Shown here: positions 54,159 to 63,865 of the stretch, in pieces
Layout of the letters: each line of letters opens with the position of its first letter
How positions within the stretch are numbered: the first letter of the stretch is position 1
The notes under the pieces: generated by a model
Told to the model about the DNA's origin: nothing
Databases searched by the model: none
The model's input: only the letters and a program-made list of their open reading frames with translations
Source: Vibrio cyclitrophicus
GTDB taxonomy: Bacteria > Pseudomonadota > Gammaproteobacteria > Enterobacterales > Vibrionaceae
Reading direction: 5' to 3'
DNA length: 64,000 nucleotides
Assembly (NCBI GenBank): GCA_023206055.1
Contig: CP065367.1
Coordinates: 1,364,001 to 1,428,000 of the forward strand
Position numbers and translations under genes: made by a program

Positions 54159-55829
54159 CTACAAAGCAATGTCTTCTTGTTCCATCTTAAACGAACACTG
54201 AATCTCATATTGGTTGAACGAGAAAACGCTTCCGCCGTGGGTTCGTTTGGTTGTCACCGTTTCATCACCAAATTGAATCGTCACTCGGGTATACACTTTT
54301 TCGTGCGCCTCAACAATGCACTCGGCGAGGTTGGTTTCAAACTCCGCCTCTAGCGTATCTAATTGTGATTTGGTGTTTTCAATAGCGAAGTTGTTCTTTT
54401 CTCGTTGTTGTTCTATCTCCAACGCTTGCTCTTCGCTTCTCTCTGCTTTCGGGCGCTTCTTAAATTCTAACTCTTGGCGAATCACACCCATGGTTTGCTC
54501 TTGAGTGTGTTTATAAGTTTCCTTCAACTCCGCTATCTTTTGTCGGTAGCCATTGTAGCGTGCAAAACCATGTACCTTGGTTGCAGTGTCTCCCTCAACA
54601 CCTAAGAAGACGCATTCTACTTTTCCGCCGACTTTGGCTTCACCACCGCTGAGCGTGCCATGCTTTTTCAAACTATCCATTACGACAAGATTGTTTCCAC
54701 AGCGAATGTCGTTACTCATGCTATGCACGCCAAGTCGAATGTCACCGGCGGTTTGCAGTTCTGCATTCTGAGCGTAGCTCGCAGTAATTGAACCTTTACT
54801 GAATACCTTACAGCTTTTCGCCTCACCCTCTTTGGTGGTGTGGCCGATAATACCTTTCGCGACTTTAATGTCACCTTGAGCCTGCACTTCGGCCGATTCA
54901 ATAAAACCACCCACCGTAATACTGCCAGTCGCTTTCACAATCATCCCCGGCTCGATGTTGCCAGAGACAAAAACATTACCTTTGAATTTAACGTGCCCAG
55001 TTGAGACATCAACGTTGCTTACACATAAGGCGTCATCTACTTCAATGGTTCGGTCTTTAATGATGGGCAATCCCGGGTATGAGGCGAGTAATAAATTTGG
55101 ATCTTCAGGAGAGATGTAGGTGCCCTTTCCAGGCTTAATTAAACTATCTTGTCCTGGAAGCGGTGGGATAATTCGGCCTTGGACGGTAAAGCCAGCGATG
55201 CCTTTGGTTGCTGGAGTACGTTTCATTAAGTGATCATTTTGACCAACAGTGATGGTTTGTCCCAAGTCTCGCATATCAATCTTGCCTTCGTCTTTGCTGC
55301 GAGGCTTCAAGACTTGGCGTGTAATATCTTCAACCAAAGCGGCAAACTTAGCATCTTTACCTTTTATTGGTTGTGTCCCTTTAGCGACGGGCTGAGTAAA
55401 CTTTTCGCCAGGCTTAAGTTTACTACTCATCATCAGAACCTTTCTGAGCGCTAACTTATTTATTCCTTTTGTTATTTGAGCTTGAGATAAACACTGGATG
55501 ATGTCGCTGCCACGCAGTGGGTGTCCATTATGTGGACCAGTGACCACGAGACTCGCCAACATCTCATCATCAGACAGTTCGACCGCAACACTGGCATTTC
55601 GAACTTCGGCAATCAAGATTCCTTCATAAGCTTCACCCTTACCTTCTTTAGCAAGAGTAACGAAACGCAAAACCTCTTCTTCGAAAAGAAAATAGTTTGA
55701 TGCATTCAAAGCTTCCAAGGTTGGTGGCAGCGTCTTGTTATCAAAGCTTGCATCAACCACAGTCCCGGTTGGCAGACATGCCATTACTTGTTGCTTGTCT
55801 TCCGACAATGTAACGATGTTATCCCACAT
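54159..55829 (-). CDS. DUF342/FapA (flagellar assembly A) family protein
   Basis: 556 residues. The middle is a right-handed beta-helix-like FapA repeat region (GHVKFKGNVFVSGNIEPGMIVKATGSITVGGFIESAEVQAQGDIKVAKGIIG, given here in outline only by its ends GHVKFKGN and KVAKGIIG). A C-terminal coiled coil follows (about 430-500). Family members are linked to polar flagellar biogenesis in Vibrio and Shewanella or to surface structures. No flagellar genes are near, so the role here is open. Confidence 0.85.
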   Translation of the reverse strand: MWDNIVTLSEDKQQVMACLPTGTVVDASFDNKTLPPTLEALNASNYFLFEEEVLRFVTLAKEGKGEAYEGILIAEVRNASVAVELSDDEMLASLVVTGPHNGHPLRGSDIIQCLSQAQITKGINKLALRKVLMMSSKLKPGEKFTQPVAKGTQPIKGKDAKFAALVEDITRQVLKPRSKDEGKIDMRDLGQTITVGQNDHLMKRTPATKGIAGFTVQGRIIPPLPGQDSLIKPGKGTYISPEDPNLLLASYPGLPIIKDRTIEVDDALCVSNVDVSTGHVKFKGNVFVSGNIEPGMIVKATGSITVGGFIESAEVQAQGDIKVAKGIIGHTTKEGEAKSCKVFSKGSITASYAQNAELQTAGDIRLGVHSMSNDIRCGNNLVVMDSLKKHGTLSGGEAKVGGKVECVFLGVEGDTATKVHGFARYNGYRQKIAELKETYKHTQEQTMGVIRQELEFKKRPKAERSEEQALEIEQQREKNNFAIENTKSQLDTLEAEFETNLAECIVEAHEKVYTRVTIQFGDETVTTKRTHGGSVFSFNQYEIQCSFKMEQEDIAL

Positions 55830-56158
55830 TCGAATTGAGTATCCCTAATGACTCAGTTGTTATTCAGTCTATATAATTCATTCTGCGCTGAGTATCACAT
55901 TATTAGAATAATCAGCGTCACATCACTTACTTTCGATTCTGCAAACATGACTCATAAATAAGACTCACACATTTTATCATCTGCTTCGCCTTTACAAATA
56001 CATAGATGATTTTTTCAATATATTTCGTGCGATTGAATGTTGATTCGATGTTAGGACAAATTAGTACTTTAAAAGATCAAAGACTGTCGTGGAGAGAGAT
56101 AATAGAAGTGATAAAGCTGATAATCAGGGAGAAAACAGATATCGATATGGAGCTTCAG

Positions 56159-56171
56159 TTTACAGTGTAAA
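56159..56171. promoter_or_regulatory. parS2: parS2 site
   Basis: TTTACAGTGTAAA, perfect consensus. It lies in the 408-base gap between the FapA-like gene and tmcA (55830-56237), together with a second copy 26 bp away. Confidence 0.85.
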
Positions 56172-56184
56172 TCCAAGATTCTAA

Positions 56185-56197
56185 TTTACACTGTAAA
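56185..56197. promoter_or_regulatory. parS2: parS2 site
   Basis: TTTACACTGTAAA, perfect consensus. Part of a three-copy cluster (56159, 56185, 56241). Confidence 0.85.
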
Positions 56198-56237
56198 TCT
56201 AATTTGTAGCGGTCGGTCTATTTTAATGATGGCCTGT

Positions 56238-58337
56238 CTATTTACACTGTAAATTTGTTAGCAAAGCATCGATATCTTTACGAAACTGAATCTCTGCTTG
56301 TTTTCGACCAACAAGATTAAACTGTTCGATACAAGTCCCCCATTCTTTCTGCTGCACGACCTTTGCGATGAGTAAGTCAGAAATACCTATGTCTCGATCA
56401 TTACTGAATAGAATCAAGTTCAATACAGTGAAGCTAATCGCATCATAACTGTTTCCACCGCTCACGTAATTTCTAACTAACTGAGCTTCAAACTCGCTAA
56501 CCGTTTGAACACTCTTTGGCAGCAGTGCTCGCACCATATCGGTTTCAAGTGAAACCAAAGAACCTGAAACAAGAAAACAGTAGCTGCGCTCGAAGTGATT
56601 TTGAACTTGGTTTATCCAGCTTTGAGAGTTTGAATTAAGCGCCTTAACCATCAGAACCGAGTGACAGCCACTTGCCTGGTCGCGCTGGTGGCCTATGTGC
56701 ACAGCCTCGAATTCGCTACCACGCCAAAAAGAAATCAATTCGCTGGTCGCGCCAAAGCTTGTCGCTAAATAATCTGCTTGGCCAGTTTGCTTTGATAACT
56801 GCCCCAACATCCAACGGCCAATACCCAAACCTTGATGACGCGTTGAAACAGCAATGCGCATAACTCGAAGGCAACGACTGGTCGCCGCCTGAGTACAGCC
56901 AAATTGGTTAGCCAGTAATACAGGAGCAAGATGACCTTGAGGCCTACGTTTCCCAAGTTGAATTTGAGCAATCAACTCGCTATCCAAACCACCCTCTTCC
57001 GTTACCAACATACAACCTAAGCATTCGTCTTTATGCCAAGCTCCATACAAACGGATTGCTGGATTGTTGAGAAACTGCATTAAGTCATTTGGCGATGTCT
57101 GATAGTGCGCGTCCACAAGAAGAGAGAAACATTGTTGTAGCTGCGCAGGATTAGCCAAGCATTCTACTTTTGATAACTCGACCAAGTTTAATTGGTTGAT
57201 TACTTCACCGGAACAGCCATCGAGTTCACGAACCGCCAATTCACTGAGTGATGCGTCATTACCAAGTAAAAAGCAATCAAACAACCAAGCCTCTAGCGGA
57301 TCGTTGTTATTCCAACGAATCGGTTGTTCGAGCTTAATTCCTTTCCACCCCGGACGATGCTCAGAAAGCCAAGACTCAAACTTAATACCGAACCCTCGTC
57401 CGCTGCCTTCGTAGCCGTGTACCGTGGTTGAAAAAACCATACGGTGATAGATATCGACCATGGATTTGAGCATTGGAATGGGAATTGCAGCCGCTTCATC
57501 AACTAATAACAAATCGCAATCTGGCTTGGATTTAAGTAAATCATCTGGTGCGACAAATCTTAGGCTACCGCCTTGATGAAAAATGTGAGTAGCATTGATA
57601 ACTTCACAAGGTTGTAAACGCTGCCTTGCGTGAGCAAATACCGGCTCAACCGCTTTAACAGAAGGTGCGGTAACAATGATATTAAGCCCGTGCCGTTCAA
57701 CCAAAAGATCCGCTGCTGCGATACCTAAGGTCGAGCTTTTTCCACGGCCTCTGTCTGCCTTAAGAATCAAAGGACGCTTTCGATGTCCAGAGACGACTTT
57801 CTTAACTAACTCAATTGCTGTCTTTTGTTGTTCAAATCTATCAAAACAAGTAGGTTGGGTTAATTCATCAGGCAAAGAATTACGAGTATAGAGTTGTGTT
57901 AGCTGTTCATCGTCTTGTGAAACAGAAAACAGTTTGGCGAAGTTGGACGCTAACCAACGTTTTCCAAAAGTAGAATTCAAACCCTCTTCAGATTTATCTG
58001 ATTTGGGCGGGATAACCAACAACAAACCGCCACCGACTAACGCCCCCAGTGCCGCACTAAAACTGTTGGCATCAAACTGCTCTCTAAAATCACAAACAAG
58101 AAGTTGGCATTCTCGACCTAAGAGTTGTTGTCCCTTTTTAACCGGAACATGTATTACCGATTGAAAAGGTGAACCACCAATCTGGAAAATTTTTTGTGCT
58201 GAAGAGACATCAAGAAAACTTTGAATCGTGGCGTCTTGCCAATCACTATCACCAGAAAAGGCAACACCGTAACGGTGCTGGTTATGCTCTGCAGTTTGGG
58301 AAAGAGTATTTAGAAAGGTGTTTGTTGGGTTCGTCAT
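56238..58337 (-). CDS. tmcA: tRNA(Met) cytidine acetyltransferase TmcA
   Basis: 699 residues. The P-loop is LKADRGRGKSSTLG near 195-208 and the helicase-type motif II is LLVDEAAAIP near 280. A GNAT acetyl-CoA domain follows (MRIAVSTRHQGLGIGRWMLGQL near 515). TmcA makes N4-acetylcytidine at the wobble position of elongator tRNA-Met using ATP and acetyl-CoA. Its last four sense codons (L-Q-C-K) are TTA CAG TGT AAA, which form a parS2 site. Confidence 0.95.
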   Translation of the reverse strand: MTNPTNTFLNTLSQTAEHNQHRYGVAFSGDSDWQDATIQSFLDVSSAQKIFQIGGSPFQSVIHVPVKKGQQLLGRECQLLVCDFREQFDANSFSAALGALVGGGLLLVIPPKSDKSEEGLNSTFGKRWLASNFAKLFSVSQDDEQLTQLYTRNSLPDELTQPTCFDRFEQQKTAIELVKKVVSGHRKRPLILKADRGRGKSSTLGIAAADLLVERHGLNIIVTAPSVKAVEPVFAHARQRLQPCEVINATHIFHQGGSLRFVAPDDLLKSKPDCDLLLVDEAAAIPIPMLKSMVDIYHRMVFSTTVHGYEGSGRGFGIKFESWLSEHRPGWKGIKLEQPIRWNNNDPLEAWLFDCFLLGNDASLSELAVRELDGCSGEVINQLNLVELSKVECLANPAQLQQCFSLLVDAHYQTSPNDLMQFLNNPAIRLYGAWHKDECLGCMLVTEEGGLDSELIAQIQLGKRRPQGHLAPVLLANQFGCTQAATSRCLRVMRIAVSTRHQGLGIGRWMLGQLSKQTGQADYLATSFGATSELISFWRGSEFEAVHIGHQRDQASGCHSVLMVKALNSNSQSWINQVQNHFERSYCFLVSGSLVSLETDMVRALLPKSVQTVSEFEAQLVRNYVSGGNSYDAISFTVLNLILFSNDRDIGISDLLIAKVVQQKEWGTCIEQFNLVGRKQAEIQFRKDIDALLTNLQCK
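56241..56253. promoter_or_regulatory. parS2: parS2 site overlapping the end of tmcA
   Basis: TTTACACTGTAAA. On the minus strand the TTACAGTGTAAA part is the final Leu-Gln-Cys-Lys codons of tmcA. Confidence 0.85.
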
Positions 58338-58381
58338 AATTAGCGTCCAGATTCATCTAAACACAGTTTATCACAGCCAAA

Positions 58382-58404
58382 TAAAAAGCCGCATAAAGCG
58401 GCTT
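58382..58404 (-). terminator. Terminator of parA2-parB2
   Basis: AAAGCCGC-ATAAA-GCGGCTTT; on the minus strand it runs into TTTTTATTT. Confidence 0.88.
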
Positions 58405-58429
58405 TAGAGTCATTCGATAGTTTGAAAAC

Positions 58430-59404
58430 TTAATCGAGTTTTGATTGAACGAAGTTTAAGATTTCTTGCATCGTCGCATCATCCACTTTTTTAAGATTCA
58501 AAGCTAGGTTTGAACCTTTACGGCTATAAGACGCACGACCTTTGATAAGCTCAACTTTTGGAGAACCTTTCTTCGCTGGCGCAGGAGCCATTTCAAGAAT
58601 CCAACCTTCCAAAGTTTCGGTCACGTCTTTCGTTAAACGCGTTACACCTTGCGCTTCACTACGCTGCCATACAAAACCTTCAGAAGCATCACACTTAGTC
58701 AGTAATGTTTGTTGTTGCTCGCTAGTAAGGCCACCAAATTGTTTGTGTAGCTTAACGATGGTTGGACGACCAAGGTCGCTAACATTTGGGTAAGCTTGTA
58801 GCAATTCAAGTGGTAAAGCGGCCGCTTTCAATGCACCACTCACCAAAGCTTCACTGCACTGGAACATTTTTGCTAGTGCTTTCTGGTCTTCAGCTTCGCC
58901 TTTATCCAGTTTCGCTTGCATCTCTTTACCCTTCTCATAAAGAGAAAGTGGCTTATGAGCGTTAGCAACGTCTGATAGGAACTTAGCATGTTCGCCGTTA
59001 ATGTTTTCCGCTACGTAAATTAGGAACTCTTTGTCCGCTAAAATACATGACATACGACGACGGCTACCATCAAGAACTTCAATCTTGCCGTCTTTATTCT
59101 TACGGCCGACCGCTGGATATTGCTGACCGCGTTCTTTTAACGTAGTCAGAACATCAGAAAGAGCGTGTTCATTTAAGAAAGATTGCTCACGAGCATTATC
59201 TTCAAAAACAACCGTTCGAGTTGCAACATCAGCCGCAGGAATTCGAACCAATTCAAATGAAACCAGCTCTTCACCCGCAACAGAAAGCTCAATCACTTGA
59301 GCCTGTTCTTTTGCTGCCGTTTGCGCTTCTTGTGGTGTTGCTACGCGGCGTTTATTTGCTTTACCAAATAGCTTTGCATTTAAGTCAGATGTTTTAATTG
59401 CCAT
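58430..59404 (-). CDS. parB2: Chromosome II partition protein ParB2
   Basis: 324 residues. The ParB N-terminal nuclease-like domain (about 60-150) contains EVLDGSRRRMSCILA. A helix-turn-helix follows (about 165-200; ALAKMFQCSEALVSGALKAAALP). It should bind the TTTACANTGTAAA sites in this window and act with ParA2 to segregate chromosome II. It starts 5 bases after the parA2 stop. Confidence 0.95.
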   Translation of the reverse strand: MAIKTSDLNAKLFGKANKRRVATPQEAQTAAKEQAQVIELSVAGEELVSFELVRIPAADVATRTVVFEDNAREQSFLNEHALSDVLTTLKERGQQYPAVGRKNKDGKIEVLDGSRRRMSCILADKEFLIYVAENINGEHAKFLSDVANAHKPLSLYEKGKEMQAKLDKGEAEDQKALAKMFQCSEALVSGALKAAALPLELLQAYPNVSDLGRPTIVKLHKQFGGLTSEQQQTLLTKCDASEGFVWQRSEAQGVTRLTKDVTETLEGWILEMAPAPAKKGSPKVELIKGRASYSRKGSNLALNLKKVDDATMQEILNFVQSKLD

Positions 59405-59409
59405 TTTTG

Positions 59410-60627
59410 TTATCCCTGATTAAGTGAAGGCCAGTTGCTATGTAATACTCGCTCTAATTCTAGAGCACTTTTTTGTACCGCGTCTTGAGCTACCGCTAGG
59501 GTTTTCTTACCGCCCTCAAAGTCGCTAACCGTCAGGTCGAAAACCGTGCTGTAAGTATCTGCACAAGTTTCAAAAGCACGGCTTCTTGGAATGGTTGCCA
59601 TCATTACTTGGTCATTCAACAGGTAGTTCATCTCAGTTAATACTGATACCTGCTTCTTGTTATCGTCTTCAAACATGGTTGGCATCAGGCGAACAAACTC
59701 AAGCCCTTTCCAATCATCTGGGAACATCTCGTACACGGTTGGTAAGTGTTGGAAGAAGTTAACCGTTGAAGCCCAGTCCAAACGCTTTGCAGCACATGGG
59801 ATCAGAAGTGCGTTCGATGCGTACATCGCGTTCCACACTAGCGGGTCAACGTGCGGACCGGTATCAATCATAATCACATCAAAATCATCGGCGATTTTGT
59901 CGATAAGCTTCTCTTTAAGAAGACGAACAATATCAAGAGACTGATCTTGAGACAGGCTTTGCCACGCTTCAGCGTTAAACATCGCGTCTTCTGGGAACGC
60001 CGAAATCGTCTTTAGATTCGGATATTGTGTTGGCAATAGTACGTTCTTGCGAAGGAATTCAAGGTCAACATCTTGGCCTTCAGGCACGTTGTCCAACATA
60101 ATATCGACAGCTGAATAGATGCTGTCGTGCTCTGCACCACTGATTTGTGGGTTTAAGAACAGACGCAAAGAACCTTGTGGATCCAAATCAATCAAGCAGA
60201 TACGGTAGCGCTTATCTAAATTCAGAGACAAACAAGCCGCTAGATGAACCGCTGTCATTGATTTACCCGTACCACCCTTTTGGTTCTGTACGTTGATAAC
60301 CCATGGTTTGTTATCGACATGCTGCTTACGTTGGTGGAACTTTGGCACTTCAGCCGCGTCCATCAGCATGTGAGCTTCGGTCAATGAAATCGAGTAATGA
60401 TTGGCGTTGTTCTTTGTAAACTGATGACCATCCGCTTCAAGCTTGTTGATTGCCTCATCCAATTTTCGACGAGTTAAGCCTGAACGAGTCTCCATCATAG
60501 CTTTAGACATTGGAGGGAAATGCTCATCACTTCGCTCTTCCAGAATAATCTCAATTCGGTCAGCCTGAACTTGTTGAGTTTGTTCGGCCAGCTGATAGAG
60601 CTTATCAATCGTTTGTTCTCTTTTCAT
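59410..60627 (-). CDS. parA2: Chromosome II partition ATPase ParA2
   Basis: 405 residues. An N-terminal helix-turn-helix extension (about 1-100), as in P1-type ParA, precedes the deviant Walker A NQKGGTGKSMTAVHLA near 115 and DVIMIDTGPHVDP. It drives segregation of the chromosome II origin region. It is the first gene of the parAB2 operon; its promoter faces the origin. Confidence 0.96.
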   Translation of the reverse strand: MKREQTIDKLYQLAEQTQQVQADRIEIILEERSDEHFPPMSKAMMETRSGLTRRKLDEAINKLEADGHQFTKNNANHYSISLTEAHMLMDAAEVPKFHQRKQHVDNKPWVINVQNQKGGTGKSMTAVHLAACLSLNLDKRYRICLIDLDPQGSLRLFLNPQISGAEHDSIYSAVDIMLDNVPEGQDVDLEFLRKNVLLPTQYPNLKTISAFPEDAMFNAEAWQSLSQDQSLDIVRLLKEKLIDKIADDFDVIMIDTGPHVDPLVWNAMYASNALLIPCAAKRLDWASTVNFFQHLPTVYEMFPDDWKGLEFVRLMPTMFEDDNKKQVSVLTEMNYLLNDQVMMATIPRSRAFETCADTYSTVFDLTVSDFEGGKKTLAVAQDAVQKSALELERVLHSNWPSLNQG

Positions 60628-60847
60628 TGCCAGTTTCCGTAATGATTAACTAAGTACAAATTGTACAGCGATTAACAACAAACACAACAAAAACATGAAC
60701 ATACATTTATGAGTAAAATCACATAAAATAGACTGTATTTTTACAGTTTGATGAAACAACGACTAAGACGAACACAAAAATGACCTTTTTTGTCATGTAT
60801 AACCGTTCTATTTCTGCCTTACATTTAAAATGTTACAGCATCACTTA

Positions 60848-60860
60848 TTTACAATGTAAA
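60848..60860. promoter_or_regulatory. parS2: parS2 site in the parA2-origin gap
   Basis: TTTACAATGTAAA, perfect consensus, 221 bases upstream of parA2. Confidence 0.85.
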
Positions 60861-60907
60861 TAGAATTCCAACGATAAACCTTCGGAACGATTGAAACACA
60901 AGCATAG

Positions 60908-60924
60908 ATTACGGTTCGTGTGAT
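60908..60924 (+). repeat. 17-bp direct repeat, copy 1 (rctB-control type element)
   Basis: ATTACGGTTCGTGTGAT; the second copy is at 61858-61874 with one mismatch. It resembles in placement the long RctB-bound control elements (29-mer type) of V. cholerae. Confidence 0.6.
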
Positions 60925-61039
60925 TTGCATTCGAAATTGACAGATTTTCAACCAACAAAGAGTAAAACCTAAAAAATAGCTTGGTAGATAAAAAAAAACG
61001 AAGATGAGACGTGACTAAACAAAAGAGAACTGAGCCTCA

Positions 61040-61460
61040 ACCGGAAGAATGATCATGGGATAAATAACTCGTAAGAAAATTGATAAGTCCATATTATGAA
61101 GCATGATCAAGGTGTAAACTCATCAATATTGATCCGCATGAATGCTCGTTCGAAATGATCAACTTCCGGAAAAATGATCAAGTAAATATCGTTCCGGAAG
61201 CATATAAATTTAGACCTAACTTACGGACAAATGCTTTTGCAATGGGGATTCAAGCTCTATAAGGCCTCATTAGTTAGAAATTCAATCGACACAGAATGGA
61301 AATGCAGAAACATGACAATTTCATGATCATGCTTCCTAATTAGCACCCGCTAGCGCTAAATACATCAAAGCAATCCATTTTCAGCGAATAAAGACCAAAT
61401 TTTGCACTCTATAGGGTAGGAAAGATAAAAAAGTACGCTCTCTTGATCATTGTTCCGAAA
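61040..61460. promoter_or_regulatory. oriCII negative control region (dispersed RctB sites)
   Basis: Dispersed TGATCA-core sites occur at 61049, 61103, 61155, 61174, 61323 and 61443, interspersed with TTCCGG(A/T)A elements and the GCACTCTATAGGGTAGGAAA motif (61404-61423). This corresponds to the incompatibility/rctA side of Vibrio chromosome II origins, where RctB sites limit initiation. No convincing rctA open frame is present. Confidence 0.75.
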
Positions 61461-61499
61461 GGTTGGCCACCAAATATGCCCACACTGACAAGTCAAAAG

Positions 61500-61885
61500 C
61501 GAATTAGAAACCGATGCTTGATTCCGGTCTGTGGATAAGCTGTATAAGTATAATGATCATGCTTTCGAGTCAGTAATGATCATGCTTACAACGACTTAAT
61601 GATCATCGTTCTGATGTTCTGTGATCATGCTTTCTCAAGTTTAATGATCATAGTTTCGGTACCTTTATGATCATGCTTTCCAAGTTGGTTTTTTTTAATA
61701 CTTTAGATTCAACAACTTAAAAGAAAGCTTACGTCCAGATCATTAGATCACTTAATCATTTAAGATCATATTAATCAAAAAGATCAGTTATTTAAAAGCC
61801 AATAAATTCTCTTTATTTATGATCATTCTTTCTTTATCATTCAGGAACTATAGTGAAATTACGGTTAGTGTGATACGGATCAAAA
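61500..61885. other. oriCII: Replication origin of chromosome II (oriCII minimal region)
   Basis: A perfect DnaA box (TGTGGATAA at 61530-61538, inverse of TTATCCACA) precedes six iterons of the type ATGATCATGCTTTC at 61553, 61576, 61599, 61621, 61644 and 61667, spaced 22-23 bp. An A/T-rich stretch (61681-61800) with several GATC sites follows and is the likely unwinding region; Dam methylation of GATC is needed for RctB binding in V. cholerae. Another iteron at 61819 lies in the rctB promoter. Confidence 0.92.
61858..61874 (+). repeat. 17-bp direct repeat, copy 2, upstream of rctB
   Basis: ATTACGGTTAGTGTGAT, ending 11 bases before the rctB ATG. Its position suggests autorepression of rctB. 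Confidence 0.6.
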
Positions 61886-63865
61886 ATGAAACCAGAAGAG
61901 AAATTGTTAATTAAGGCACGAAGCCACAAAGATGGTCATTTATTTGAGGTATCTGAAACAGCCGTTGAATGGATAGAGCAATATCAACACTTCAAAGGTG
62001 TCACCAAAAGCATAGTTGAACTTCTTAACCTAATTTCACTTCGTGGGTTTAGCAGCAAAGATGGGTACGTTTCTACCACTGAGATTATTGAATCAACTGA
62101 TGGTCAAGTTACTCGTGCAGCCTTACAACAAAGGCTGAGAGCAGCCGTCAATATTGGGTTGTTCAAACAAATCCCCGTTCGCTTTGAAGAAGGCCTTGCT
62201 GGTAAAACCATGTTGCATCGCTTTGTGAACCCAAACCAATTGATATCGGTACTGGGTGCCACCAGTTTAGTGACCGAAAGCGTAAAGCAAAATGAAAAGC
62301 AAAAGCGCTCTAAAGCCTTAGCTCAAACTAAAGTAAATAAGCGTTTACTGAATGAACATGGACTGAATACCCCACCGACGATGAAAGATGAGGCGGATCA
62401 ATTCATTGTTTCGCCAACCAATTGGGCGGGGATTATTGATCAAGCGTTAGCGCCACCTAGAACTCGCAAGAGCTACCAGAAATCCATGGTTTCGATCTCT
62501 GGCACTCGTGCTGTGATCGAAACTCGATCTTCTAAAAATATTATGACTGTTGACGATCTGATGACGCTATTCGCGTTATTCACACTCACCGTTCAATATC
62601 ATGATCATCACCAAGATGATTACCATCTAGACGCGAAACACACGCCGAACAAAACACCACTCTACATCACGGACATTTTGTCTTTGCGTGGCAAGAAAGA
62701 CAGTGGCCCTGCACGTGATTCGATCCGCGACAGTATTGATCGTATCGAATTCACGGATTTCCAACTGCACGAGCTTACAGGCCGTTGGCTTAGTGAGAAC
62801 ATGCCAGAAGGCTTTAAGAGTGATCGTTTTCGATTCTTAGCTAGAACCATTACCGCATCGGAAGAAGCGCCTACAGAGGGCTCTGACGGCGAAATTCGCA
62901 TTAAACCGAACCTATACATCCTAGTTTGGGAACCTTCGTTCTACGAAGAGCTGCTGACGCGTGATTATTTCTTCCTATTTCCGCCAGAAATCCTGAAGCA
63001 ACATACCTTGGTCTTCCAGATGTATTCGTACTTCAGAAGCCGCATGGCACGTCGCCATTCAGATTGCATGTTGCTCAGTGAGCTCAACCAGAAATTGGCG
63101 CGTAACATCGATTGGCGTCGTTTCTCTATGGATCTGATCCGCGAGCTCAGAAAGCTAGGTGAAGTCGGGGAGCAAGAAGATACCTTCCTAGTTAATCTTT
63201 GGGGTTATCACTTAACGATCACCGCGTTGATCGAAAAAGGCAAAACGGCTGATTATCAGGTAGATATCAAATGTAATGTGGAAGAAGTACTACGTTACTC
63301 AAGAGCACGTACCACCAACGCAGGCAAGCGTAATATGGCACCAACGCTGCCGAACCCGCTTCGTAACGAAATGGTGTCTAAGCAGAAGCTGGAAGAGCTG
63401 TCTGAGATTATCGACGGTGAGTTTGAGCCAATTCAGCGCAAAGCACCTTCGCCACGAGGCAAATTGGGACGTCGAGTTAAGCAGCGTAAACACTCTGTTG
63501 AGATCAACGCTGACGAGATCATGATTACTCTCTCTAAATATACCTCTGCAGAGGCTCTAGAACGCAGTATAACGGCTTTGTCTGCTATGACAGGGCACTC
63601 ACATGCCTCTATCAAAGAAGAGTGCTCAGAGCTCATTGAGAAGCTTGATTGGTTGAGAGTAGGGGAGGACGTTATCCCATACGAGACACTGAGTCGCTTG
63701 ATTGAGCTTTACAACGACCGTGATAGCACCAGCAATCGACATTTATCCATTGAGCGTTTGATCTCTGGTTTAGCTGTGCGTCGCAAAGTGTGTAAACAGG
63801 TTCACGAAGGTCACCTTGACGAAAATGTGTTCCTTGCGCTCGATGAAATGGCGATTGGCCATTAG
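61886..63865 (+). CDS. rctB: Chromosome II replication initiator RctB
   Basis: 659 residues, essentially the length of V. cholerae RctB. The protein starts MKPEEKLLIKARSHKDGHLFEVSE and contains the winged-helix DNA-binding regions of this Vibrionaceae-specific initiator. It binds methylated iterons and its own promoter region. The upstream iteron array, parAB2 and the DnaA box make the assignment secure. No further gene follows in the last 135 bases. Confidence 0.97.
   Translation: MKPEEKLLIKARSHKDGHLFEVSETAVEWIEQYQHFKGVTKSIVELLNLISLRGFSSKDGYVSTTEIIESTDGQVTRAALQQRLRAAVNIGLFKQIPVRFEEGLAGKTMLHRFVNPNQLISVLGATSLVTESVKQNEKQKRSKALAQTKVNKRLLNEHGLNTPPTMKDEADQFIVSPTNWAGIIDQALAPPRTRKSYQKSMVSISGTRAVIETRSSKNIMTVDDLMTLFALFTLTVQYHDHHQDDYHLDAKHTPNKTPLYITDILSLRGKKDSGPARDSIRDSIDRIEFTDFQLHELTGRWLSENMPEGFKSDRFRFLARTITASEEAPTEGSDGEIRIKPNLYILVWEPSFYEELLTRDYFFLFPPEILKQHTLVFQMYSYFRSRMARRHSDCMLLSELNQKLARNIDWRRFSMDLIRELRKLGEVGEQEDTFLVNLWGYHLTITALIEKGKTADYQVDIKCNVEEVLRYSRARTTNAGKRNMAPTLPNPLRNEMVSKQKLEELSEIIDGEFEPIQRKAPSPRGKLGRRVKQRKHSVEINADEIMITLSKYTSAEALERSITALSAMTGHSHASIKEECSELIEKLDWLRVGEDVIPYETLSRLIELYNDRDSTSNRHLSIERLISGLAVRRKVCKQVHEGHLDENVFLALDEMAIGH

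Noticed and set aside
60961..61550. A protein-coding rctA gene
   Set aside because: No open frame of convincing length or ribosome site; the region is dominated by RctB-site repeats.
61553..61678. CRISPR array
   Set aside because: Repeats are 12-14 bp with 22-23 bp period and TGATCA cores; they are initiator iterons, and no cas gene is present.
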